Assembly (NCBI GenBank): GCA_013215515.1
Contig: JABSPC010000051.1
Span: 1-12,434 of the forward strand
DNA: 12,434 nucleotides
Direction: 5' to 3'
Source: Crocinitomicaceae bacterium
GTDB taxonomy: Bacteria; Bacteroidota; Bacteroidia; Flavobacteriales_D; Crocinitomicaceae
Part shown: piece after piece, positions 6,624 through 12,434 of the stretch
How positions within the stretch are numbered: position 1 is the first letter of the stretch
Layout: every line of letters begins with the position of its first letter
Position numbers and translations under genes: made by a program
Notes under the pieces: model-generated
What the model was told of the DNA's origin: nothing
What the model saw: the letters and a program-made list of their open reading frames with translations, nothing else
Database searches by the model: none

Positions 6624-7256
6624 ATGTCGGAGCACTTCATCGATAGGCTACAATCCGCTTTAAAAAACAAACTCCCTGGCGAAAAGGCACATGCGGATTT
6701 AATGCCCATAAATAGGTCTTTCTCACAAGAAGCATTGAAACGAGCAATAGATTATCGAAAATCAGCTGTGGGCATTGTTTTGTTCGAAGAAGCAAATTCC
6801 ATTCGTTGCGTGCTGATTCAACGTCCTCAATATGAAGGAACGCATGGTGGTCAGGTAAGTTTCCCTGGAGGAAAGATGGATGCAACTGATGTCGATCTAG
6901 AATACACCGCCAAGCGAGAATGCATGGAGGAAATAGACTTAGAACCAAGTTTAATGAGAACAGTTGGCCGACTGAGTGAAGTATATATTCCGGTGAGCAA
7001 ATTTCTGGTTCAACCTTACATCTTCTTCGTTGATCCACTTCCAAGTTTAAAGCCTGACGAAAGAGAAGTTGATGAAATATTCACTTTTGAAATAGATAAT
7101 CTATTGAATTCAACTCGTTTAAAACGTATCGATTTAAAGTTTAAAAATGGATTCAAACAAAAAGACATCCCTTACTTCGACATTGAAGGCAGGGTCGTTT
7201 GGGGAGCAACCGCAATGATTCTCTCCGAATTTAAAGCTATTTTAAAATCACTTTAG
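6624..7256 (+). CDS. nudL: Nudix hydrolase, CoA pyrophosphatase (NudL family)
   Basis: This 210-residue Nudix protein resembles the NudL/NUDT7 group, which cleaves coenzyme A or acyl-CoA to phosphopantetheine and 3',5'-ADP in the cytoplasm. The NudL-type motif upstream of the Nudix box is visible as LIQRPQYEGTHGGQVSFPGG (64-83), followed by the Nudix box ending TAKRECMEEIDLE (95-107) with metal-binding Glu102 and Glu103. Two deviations are seen: Gly72 where the CoA-pyrophosphatase signature usually has Arg, and EEID instead of EEIG in the box. A HADLMPINR segment (23-31) is also typical of the family. The ATG is separated from the lipoprotein stop by 1 bp. Its last codons overlap the end of the convergent beta-barrel gene. 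Confidence 0.9.
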   Translation: MSEHFIDRLQSALKNKLPGEKAHADLMPINRSFSQEALKRAIDYRKSAVGIVLFEEANSIRCVLIQRPQYEGTHGGQVSFPGGKMDATDVDLEYTAKRECMEEIDLEPSLMRTVGRLSEVYIPVSKFLVQPYIFFVDPLPSLKPDEREVDEIFTFEIDNLLNSTRLKRIDLKFKNGFKQKDIPYFDIEGRVVWGATAMILSEFKAILKSL

Positions 7257-8743
7257 AAACGAACTCTTGCAAATCCAAACGCTGTAGAAATACTGCTCGA
7301 ACTATCTAAAAAGAAAGACAAAGCATCTCTAGAGGCAATTCCAAATTCGTATGTTCCACCGCCAATAATGAAATTAACACCAACAGGGACGTTGTGCTTG
7401 TAAATCCCACCTCCTAAGTACCCAGCGCTTAACGTAATCCATTTTGCTGGCTTAATATCACCACCTACAGAGATGATTCCATTTGCCAAGCTTCCTGGGT
7501 TGTCCTTATTAAAAGGCGCTACCAAATCAATTCCAAAACTTGCAAATTTACCAATGTCAATACTTGCTCCGAATCTTATTGTTCCTGCATTTTTCACTAT
7601 GTGTTTTTCTTCTCCAACTAAAGTGAACAGTCCTCCCTCTTGCAATAATGGTTCAACAGAATTTGTAACGTTATAATCGCTAATTCCAGAAAGCGTCATA
7701 CTTCCTACAAGTGTGTCATTTATACTGTATACATTTCGTGTGTACTTTACAGAACCAATGTTATTTACGGCTGCAGCAATTTTTAACATTCCCAAAATTT
7801 TGACACTTGCAGATATATCAACCCCATATCCTACACCAACCGGCTTAGGAATGAATCCAGCTTCTGTAAAATTCGAAGGATTCAAATTCGCAATTGATCC
7901 ATAATCAAGATTGTAACTTGGTGACATAGCAGAATACATTCTTATTCCATCATCATCAGAAACCATATCAAACATCGCCATTGACTGAATGAAACGGCCA
8001 CCTAGACCTCCATAAACAGCAAATGTTGAATCATTCCCGAAAATCTTTCTACCGTAGCCAAAGTTATAATGACGGTTCCATGTAAACTGAACCGTAGAAC
8101 CATTTGTAATGGCACCTATATTCAATGGCACTGAAACCGTTCCTTCAATAACGTGATCCAATGAATCTTGAGGAACGTTTCCTGTATTCGGAATCATTGT
8201 TGTATCCACTCCATAAACAACGGTCAATTGATCGAAGTAAGAAGAGAGTTTCCCTTGGAAAATAATATCACTTGTCTCCTCATTCAATTTTGAATACCAA
8301 TTGTAGTGCTCTGAAATACTGAATGCCAAGCCACCTAATTTTTCATTGTGATAAGAAAATCCGATCCAGTTATAACTTGCGTCCATTGAGATACCTGTTT
8401 GCGCATAATCCTGAGCAAAATCGCGTTGTTCTTCCCACAAGCCCTCAGCTGGCTCCTCACCTTTCATATCCGTTCGAATCGCTTTGTATAATTTCTTTAA
8501 TCGTTCAGAAGACAATGAATCAGAATAAAAACCCAAACTAAATTCCGACATTCCTGTCGTAAACTTCTTTCCATATTCATTTCCCCAGCCCAAAGCGGAG
8601 TTATTAATTCCAAGACTATGATAGTCATTAACAAATGTTGTAGCCACTCCTCTACCCACGGATGGATATGAAATCCCCTGAGTTTGAGCGTTTAATAAAT
8701 ATGCCGCGGATATAAATAAAAAGGAAAGTAGGGTGGATTTCAT
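7253..8743 (-). CDS. Outer-membrane beta-barrel protein, PorV/FadL-like (possibly DUF5723)
   Basis: This 496-residue protein has a signal peptide, MKSTLLSFLFISAAYLLNAQ, and then the segment VGRGVATTFVNDYHSLGINN, reminiscent of the N-terminal plug region of FadL/PorV-like proteins. Many short amphipathic strands follow (for example VQFTWNRHYNFGYGRKIFG, VGVGYGVDISASVKILGMLK, ITLSAGYLGGGIYKHNVPVG). The C-terminus FGFARVRF ends in Phe, as expected for insertion by the Bam complex. Function is unknown; a DUF5723-type assignment is plausible but unverified. The gene has its own promoter and overlaps the convergent nudL by 4 bp at its 3' end. No terminator can fit between the two stops, so read-through into antisense of nudL is likely. 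Confidence 0.83.
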   Translation of the reverse strand: MKSTLLSFLFISAAYLLNAQTQGISYPSVGRGVATTFVNDYHSLGINNSALGWGNEYGKKFTTGMSEFSLGFYSDSLSSERLKKLYKAIRTDMKGEEPAEGLWEEQRDFAQDYAQTGISMDASYNWIGFSYHNEKLGGLAFSISEHYNWYSKLNEETSDIIFQGKLSSYFDQLTVVYGVDTTMIPNTGNVPQDSLDHVIEGTVSVPLNIGAITNGSTVQFTWNRHYNFGYGRKIFGNDSTFAVYGGLGGRFIQSMAMFDMVSDDDGIRMYSAMSPSYNLDYGSIANLNPSNFTEAGFIPKPVGVGYGVDISASVKILGMLKIAAAVNNIGSVKYTRNVYSINDTLVGSMTLSGISDYNVTNSVEPLLQEGGLFTLVGEEKHIVKNAGTIRFGASIDIGKFASFGIDLVAPFNKDNPGSLANGIISVGGDIKPAKWITLSAGYLGGGIYKHNVPVGVNFIIGGGTYEFGIASRDALSFFLDSSSSISTAFGFARVRF

Positions 8744-8766
8744 AGTTAGTTAATTTTTCGTTCCGT

Positions 8767-8794
8767 TAAATGTACATAAAACTCTTAAAACCAA
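8767..8794 (-). promoter_or_regulatory. Promoter of the 496-aa outer-membrane protein gene
   Basis: A -7 box TACATTTA (8767-8774, 7 of 8 matches to TAnnTTTG) has a TTG at 8792-8794 with 17-bp spacing. The leader to the ATG at 8743 would be about 20 nt. The TTG abuts the foot of the ZIP-gene terminator. Confidence 0.5.
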
Positions 8795-8833
8795 AAAGAG
8801 GAACAAGTTTTCGTGAAACTTATTCCTCTTTTT
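8793..8833 (-). terminator. Strong hairpin terminator downstream of the ZIP gene
   Basis: An 18-bp stem (8793-8810 with 8816-8833) surrounds a 5-nt loop. The one non-Watson-Crick position is a G-U wobble on the minus strand and a C-A mismatch on the plus strand, pointing to minus-strand use. The stem ends in A5/T5, which supplies the U tract. It lies about 125 bp after the ZIP stop codon. The AT-rich stretch between (8834-8958) holds no gene that I can see. Confidence 0.75.
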
Positions 8834-8958
8834 GCTAAACCATGCTAAAACTATAAAACCCAAATAAGTAAAATTTATTTTACCTCTCTGTGTGGTACAA
8901 ATCTAATTGTAATAATTCAATTGGCAATACTTTTTTGATTAAAAAAATGTTAAATTTT

Positions 8959-9813
8959 CTAACCCAACGCAACATCGAGAATCATCATTATAAGGAAACC
9001 TCCTATAAAGCCTAGAACAGCGACATCTGTAAACTTATCTCTCTGGGTCTCAGGAATTACCTCTTCCACAACAACATAAATCATTGCACCCGCTGCAAAA
9101 GCTAAAGCATAAGGTAAAATAGGCTCCATATATATAACCGCCATTGCTCCTATCACACCAAATATTGGCTCTACAATTGCAGACATCTGGCCATACCAAA
9201 AGCTCTTTCTTCTACTTACACCTTGTCTTCTCAATGGCATTGCAACAGCGAATCCTTCTGGGAAATTTTGAATTCCAATTCCAATTGCCAAACTCACAGC
9301 AGCTGCAGTCGTAACTCCATCAATTCCCATTCCAGCGGCACCAAAAACAACACCGACAGCTAATCCCTCAGGAATATTGTGCAGCGTGATTGCCATTACG
9401 AGTAAAGTTGTTTTATGCCATTCGGTCTTAACCCCCTCCTTCTCATCCTCACGGAAATTAATATGAAGGTGTGGCATAATTTTATCCAATACGAATAAAA
9501 ATAATGCCCCCACTAGAAAACCAACAGCTGCAGGCATCCATTTCATTGATGGATACGTAACTTCAGACATTTCAATTGCTGGAGCCAAGAGCGACCAAAA
9601 ACTAGCCGCAACCATAACACCACCGGTAAAACCAAGCATTGCATCTAGGACACCACGATGAAGTGTTTTAAAAAAGAAAACAAGACTGGCTCCGAGTGCA
9701 GTTAAAAACCACGTAAACATAGTTGCATAGAATGCAGCAAGAACAGGATCGATTGACCCCAAATACGTTACCATCTCGTTGTACCAACTATAACTTCCAA
9801 TTACCGGCTCCAT
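8959..9813 (-). CDS. ZIP family divalent metal transporter (GufA-like)
   Basis: This 284-residue inner-membrane protein has about eight hydrophobic helices and imports divalent metals such as Zn2+, Mn2+ or Fe2+. The ZIP signature is intact: HNIPEG in TM4 (145-150) and QNFPEG in TM5 (182-187) line the metal path. VVEEVIPE (248-255) lies in a later helix, and a short His-bearing loop MPHLHI (113-118) sits before TM4. The overall pattern fits GufA-type ZIPs. The start at 9813 is the first ATG; Met14 is an alternative. The gene diverges from ndk. Its upstream region has two TAnnTTTG boxes and a palindrome that may be a metalloregulator site. The metal specificity cannot be read from sequence alone. 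Confidence 0.92.
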   Translation of the reverse strand: MEPVIGSYSWYNEMVTYLGSIDPVLAAFYATMFTWFLTALGASLVFFFKTLHRGVLDAMLGFTGGVMVAASFWSLLAPAIEMSEVTYPSMKWMPAAVGFLVGALFLFVLDKIMPHLHINFREDEKEGVKTEWHKTTLLVMAITLHNIPEGLAVGVVFGAAGMGIDGVTTAAAVSLAIGIGIQNFPEGFAVAMPLRRQGVSRRKSFWYGQMSAIVEPIFGVIGAMAVIYMEPILPYALAFAAGAMIYVVVEEVIPETQRDKFTDVAVLGFIGGFLIMMILDVALG

Positions 9814-9838
9814 ACTTTTTCAATTATCTTTTTAAAAA

Positions 9839-9854
9839 GTTAGACAAATCTAAC
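9839..9854. promoter_or_regulatory. Palindrome GTTAGA-CAAA-TCTAAC, candidate operator for the ZIP gene
   Basis: Perfect 6-bp arms flank a 4-bp centre, 26 bp upstream of the ZIP ATG. On the minus strand it contains a perfect -7 box TAGATTTG (9845-9852). It resembles DtxR/MntR-family operators (TTAGG...CCTAA type). Binding by such a regulator is inference. Confidence 0.5.
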
Positions 9855-9864
9855 AAATTCTTCT

Positions 9865-9872
9865 CAAACATA
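9865..9872 (-). promoter_or_regulatory. Candidate -7 box of the ZIP gene promoter
   Basis: TATGTTTG on the minus strand matches TAnnTTTG exactly and would put the palindrome at 9839-9854 in or just after the transcription start. No TTG is found at the usual upstream spacing, so it competes with the TAGATTTG inside the palindrome as the real -7 box. Confidence 0.4.
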
Positions 9873-9895
9873 ATACACTATACTTTTAAGAATTG

Positions 9896-9922
9896 TGTAT
9901 CTTTGCGCCGTCGTTGAAGCAA
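9896..9922 (+). repeat. Leader block 1, ndk copy: 27-bp identical inverted repeat
   Basis: This is an exact inverted copy of 5948-5974. It contains the ndk -7 box TATCTTTG (9898-9905) and continues through GCGCCGTCGTTGAAGCAA. Identity over a -7 box and about 17 bp downstream exceeds what a shared promoter consensus needs. Confidence 0.95.
9898..9905 (+). promoter_or_regulatory. -7 box of the ndk promoter
   Basis: TATCTTTG matches TAnnTTTG exactly and ends 93 bp before the ndk ATG. No TTG occurs 17-23 bp upstream, unlike the trhO copy, so the -33 region differs between the two copies. Confidence 0.6.
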
Positions 9923-9942
9923 ACAAAGCTTAGACACAATTT

Positions 9943-9977
9943 TTTAATAAATTACTTTGGCGCAAGCGATGCGCAAA
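9943..9977 (+). repeat. Leader block 2, ndk copy, with hairpin before the start codon
   Basis: This block matches 5892-5926 (minus strand) at 29 of 35 positions. The hairpin is GCGCA (9960-9964), loop AGCGA, TGCGC (9970-9974), ending 24 nt before the ndk ATG. The spacer from block 1 is 20 bp and unrelated to that of trhO. Confidence 0.75.
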
Positions 9978-9998
9978 ATTTGAAATACACAAAATAAG

Positions 9999-10418
9999 AT
10001 GGCAACGAATAGAACTTTTACAATGTTGAAGCCTGACTCAATTGAGAACGGGAACATCGGAAACATTATCGGAATGATCACAGAAGCTGGTTTCTCGATC
10101 AAGGCAATGAAGTACACACAATTATCTGATGCGCAAGCAAAAGAATTTTACGCGGTTCATGTAGAACGTCCTTTCTATGGAGAGTTGGTTGAATACATGA
10201 CTTCTGGACCAATCGTTGCTGCTATCTTGGAAAAAGAAAACGCAGTTGAAGACTTTAGAGCTTTAATCGGTGCTACTGATCCATCTGAAGCTGCTGACGG
10301 AACAATTCGTAAGGCTTATGCTGAAAGCAAAGGAAGAAATGCAGTTCACGGATCTGATTCTGATGATAACGCACAAATCGAAAGCGATTTTCACTTTTCT
10401 CCTGTTGAGATTTTCTAA
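9999..10418 (+). CDS. ndk: Nucleoside diphosphate kinase
   Basis: This 139-residue cytoplasmic enzyme transfers the gamma phosphate between nucleoside triphosphates and diphosphates through a phosphohistidine. Visible family features are the [13 protein letters not shown] start (Lys11), [20 protein letters not shown] (51-70), the Kpn-loop region [19 protein letters not shown], and the active-site segment [14 protein letters not shown] with catalytic His117. Length and motifs are normal. The ATG at 9999 gives the expected N-terminus. It is monocistronic: a leader of about 90 nt with two conserved blocks precedes it, and a hairpin terminator follows 23 bp after the stop. Confidence 0.97.
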   Translation: MATNRTFTMLKPDSIENGNIGNIIGMITEAGFSIKAMKYTQLSDAQAKEFYAVHVERPFYGELVEYMTSGPIVAAILEKENAVEDFRALIGATDPSEAADGTIRKAYAESKGRNAVHGSDSDDNAQIESDFHFSPVEIF

Positions 10419-10440
10419 GCGAAAACAAATATTATTAAGG

Positions 10441-10472
10441 AACTCCGGCTAAATTTTAGCGGGAGTTTTTTT
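10441..10472 (+). terminator. Rho-independent terminator of ndk
   Basis: The stem AACTCC (10441-10446) with GGAGTT (10462-10467) is extended across a G-G mismatch by GCTAA/TTAGC, and is followed by a run of seven T (10466-10472). It lies between ndk and the convergent pseudogene; the T run is on the plus side, so it serves ndk. Confidence 0.85.
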
Positions 10473-10476
10473 GTTC

Positions 10477-11783
10477 TTACATCTCATTGCTGTACCAAAA
10501 AGAATCTATCATATTCATTTTAGCACGATTTTTCAATTTGCTCCCATCGATTTTCTTTCCCTTTTCCAAAACTTTGATGAATTCAGAGTTCCAAGAAACC
10601 CAATCTTGTTCAAAAATTATTTCCTTTCCTACTAGGTTTCTCCAATCCTCATCTATCCTTTGGTAAAAAACGACATGTTCAATTCCATCAATTTGCTTGG
10701 CGAAGATTAAATTCTCCAATTCGACCCTGAAGCCAGAACCATTATCCACAATAGAACTAACAGCATAGGCTGCATCTGGAACAAATTCTACCAACCAAAA
10801 AATATGATTGGATCGGGATAAATGTAAACCCACTCTCCAGTAGAATCCAAAATCAATAAATCCTCTCCATAAGTTTCTGACATAGGATCATTGTCCATTT
10901 GAGGGACGCTACTTTCAACAAGCACGTACTCTACTGAATCGAAATCGTTTAAAATTGTATCCAGAAACTTAGAATTTTTCGTTAATGTTTCTCTATACCA
11001 GAAATCAAATGAATATCGATTTGGGTCCTCAAAATATGAGTATTTCAAATCATTCGATTCTTCAAATTCTTTCGGTTCATATTGGTACTTAGTCCACCAC
11101 AAAAAAAAGTCCGAGTAAGGAAAAACATTATATCCTGGATTAACCCCTTCTTTATCTCTTACAGCATTTCGAAGTTGACTCCAATAACTTTCCACATCTC
11201 GTTTTGTAAGTTCTAAAAGTTGATCGTCTGAAATAGCATTGCTAAAATGAAAACCATTAAGATTTAGAATGGCATTTCCATTGAATTGCATTACTGGAAC
11301 ATACTGAGTTTTATAAATCTTACAGAAAATTACACTTTTAACGCGTTCAAATATCGGCCCTTTTACTTCCGTATATTCAAGAATAATTCTCGTGATTCCT
11401 TTTAAATCTAAGAATGATGTGTCCGGGGCATCGTAAACATACGATTCCATTCCCGACCCAGAATCGACTACAATCAAGTACTCTCCAAAATCCGAAGATG
11501 TTGGGTCCTCGTCAATCAATGGTATTGTGCCTGGGCTTCCTAACGTACGGAAAAAGCTCGGAGCGTTGTTTCTTATTCAATTCTGACAAGCTATTGTCAT
11601 TCATGTAATAATTATCAAAATAGGAGATGTAATCATGATTACCGAGAAGTACATTCACATAACTCTAGGGATTGTCATAATCGAAAATTGCCTTTGTTTT
11701 TTCGACGCATCTATAACTATAAAGTTTTGTGCCGATGTCGAAACACCTACAAATATGAAAGCGAGAAGAAATAACTTTTTCAT
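10477..11783 (-). pseudogene. Broken gene for a secreted protein of unknown family (one nonsense codon, three apparent frameshifts)
   Basis: Reading from an ATG at 11783 gives a signal peptide, MKKLFLLAFIFVGVSTSAQ. The coding signal then hops frames: a 1-base loss in an A6 run (plus T run 11697-11702); an in-frame TAG (11665-11667) that could come from a CAG Gln codon; a 1-base gain in a T5 run (plus A run 11551-11555); and a 1-base loss in a T6 run (plus A run 10797-10802). With these indels repaired the length is 1308 bp, an exact 435 codons plus stop. The reconstructed protein holds two related segments, IPLIDEDPTSSDFGEYLIV (about 11525-11421) and VPQMDNDPMSETYGEDLLIL (about 10907-10809), so it was internally duplicated. 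I do not recognise the family. The two longest open pieces should not be read as separate genes. Confidence 0.8.
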
Positions 11784-11843
11784 TCTGAGATTTTGTTAGA
11801 ATCAATAATACGCAATACTTATTTCGTTACCGCAAATACCTGA

Positions 11844-11871
11844 TTGTTTTTCATCAAAATGATTACTTTTG
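11844..11871 (+). promoter_or_regulatory. Promoter of pepT
   Basis: TTG (11844-11846) and a perfect -7 box TACTTTTG (11864-11871) are spaced 17 bp apart. The -7 box ends 17 bp before the pepT ATG, so the leader is very short. Confidence 0.65.
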
Positions 11872-11888
11872 AGTATCAAATAAATTAC

Positions 11889-12434
11889 ATGCAAAATTAC
11901 AACTCAACGGTTGAATCCCGTTTTATAAAATACGCCAAAATAGATACTACGGCAGATCCAAATTCAAGCACATTCCCTTCATCAATGATTCAAAAGGATC
12001 TTGGAAAAGAACTTCTTCAAGAATTATTGGATATGGGCATAGAAGATGCTGAAATGGACGAATGGGGTTACGTTTTCGGAACGATACCTAATAACACTGG
12101 TAATGATTCTCTCCCAACAATCTGCTTCTGTTCACACATGGACACGGCACCAGACGTAACAGGAAAGAATGTAAAGCCCATTGTTCACAGGAATTATACA
12201 GGAGCACCTATTACTTTGCCGGACGATACAAATCAAATAATTACAGTTGAGCAACATCCTTATTTAACTGATAAAATTGGTAGCGACTTAATTACTGCAA
12301 GTGGACTTACTTTACTCGGTGCTGATGACAAGGCAGGCGTGACAATAATCATGGATTTTGCAAATCACATTCTGTCTAACCCAGAGATTAAACATCCTAC
12401 AGTTAGAATTTTATTTACTCCTGATGAAGAAATA
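11889..12434 (+). CDS. pepT: Peptidase T, tripeptide aminopeptidase (C-terminal part outside window)
   Basis: The 182 visible residues are the N-terminal part of an M20-family di-zinc aminopeptidase that removes the N-terminal residue from tripeptides in the cytoplasm. Visible motifs are HMDTAPD (zinc ligand His83 and catalytic-support Asp85), LLGADDKAG with bridging Asp146, and LFTPDEEI at the window edge with catalytic Glu180 and ligand Glu181. The long insert between HMDTAPD and GADDKAG, with NYTGAPITLPDD and a GSDLITASGLTLLG segment, is typical of PepT rather than of other M20 enzymes. The ATG at 11889 gives the normal N-terminus, and the frame is open to the edge. It diverges from the broken gene across about 105 bp. 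Confidence 0.95.
   Translation, partial: MQNYNSTVESRFIKYAKIDTTADPNSSTFPSSMIQKDLGKELLQELLDMGIEDAEMDEWGYVFGTIPNNTGNDSLPTICFCSHMDTAPDVTGKNVKPIVHRNYTGAPITLPDDTNQIITVEQHPYLTDKIGSDLITASGLTLLGADDKAGVTIIMDFANHILSNPEIKHPTVRILFTPDEEI

Noticed and set aside
6637..7044. Antisense open frame of 135 codons opposite nudL
   Set aside because: nudL has full Nudix motifs; the antisense product has low-quality composition and no start signal or family resemblance.
10477..10833. A separate 118-residue gene starting at a GTG at 10833
   Set aside because: It has no plausible start, overlaps the preceding frame at a T6 run, and continues the same protein after a 1-base repair.
11520..11690. A GNHD motif in the broken gene suggesting a metallophosphoesterase
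   Set aside because: It lies shortly after the signal peptide without the preceding DxH block or later GH motifs of that family, so it is probably coincidence.

Overview
The window looks like chromosomal DNA from a Bacteroidota, most likely Flavobacteriales and possibly a Crocinitomicaceae/Fluviicola-like lineage. This is inferred from protein style and AT-rich coding. Promoters fit the Bacteroidota -7 consensus TAnnTTTG with an upstream TTG. Signal peptides end in SAQ or NAQ, outer-membrane proteins end in an aromatic residue, and Shine-Dalgarno sequences are mostly absent. No rRNA, tRNA, CRISPR array, transposase or phage gene was seen.

Left part (1-2114, minus strand): a compact four-gene run in transcription order. 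It encodes a small CxxC protein, DNA-3-methyladenine glycosylase I (Tag), a small outer-membrane beta-barrel protein translationally coupled to tag by an ATGA overlap, and a BadF/BadG-type N-acetylglucosamine kinase cut by the window edge. Diverging from it (2191-3124, plus) are a PaaY-type gamma-carbonic-anhydrase-fold protein and a small Cys-rich lipoprotein.

Middle (3130-5972, minus): an unusual 185-aa protein, apparently an in-frame fusion of the first membrane segment of an NfeD-like protein with the C-terminal domain of a flotillin; then lgt (prolipoprotein diacylglyceryl transferase) and trhO (tRNA U34 hydroxylase). From 6029 (plus) come a lipoprotein of unknown function and a NudL-type CoA pyrophosphatase, which converges on and overlaps a 496-aa outer-membrane beta-barrel gene (minus). 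A ZIP metal transporter (minus) and ndk (plus) diverge from a shared control region.

Right end: an unrecognised secreted-protein gene (10477-11783, minus) is wrecked by one nonsense codon and three apparent homopolymer frameshifts. Diverging from it is pepT, cut by the right window edge.

Three things stand out. (1) The NfeD-flotillin chimera, whose junction looks like a microhomology deletion. (2) A shared promoter/leader element upstream of trhO and ndk: an identical 27-bp block containing the -7 box, a 20-21 bp unconserved spacer, and a 35-bp block with a small hairpin 24-26 nt before each start codon. The two copies are inverted and about 4 kb apart. (3) A perfect GTTAGA-CAAA-TCTAAC palindrome in front of the ZIP transporter gene that resembles a DtxR/MntR-type operator. 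The remaining genes are ordinary housekeeping genes.
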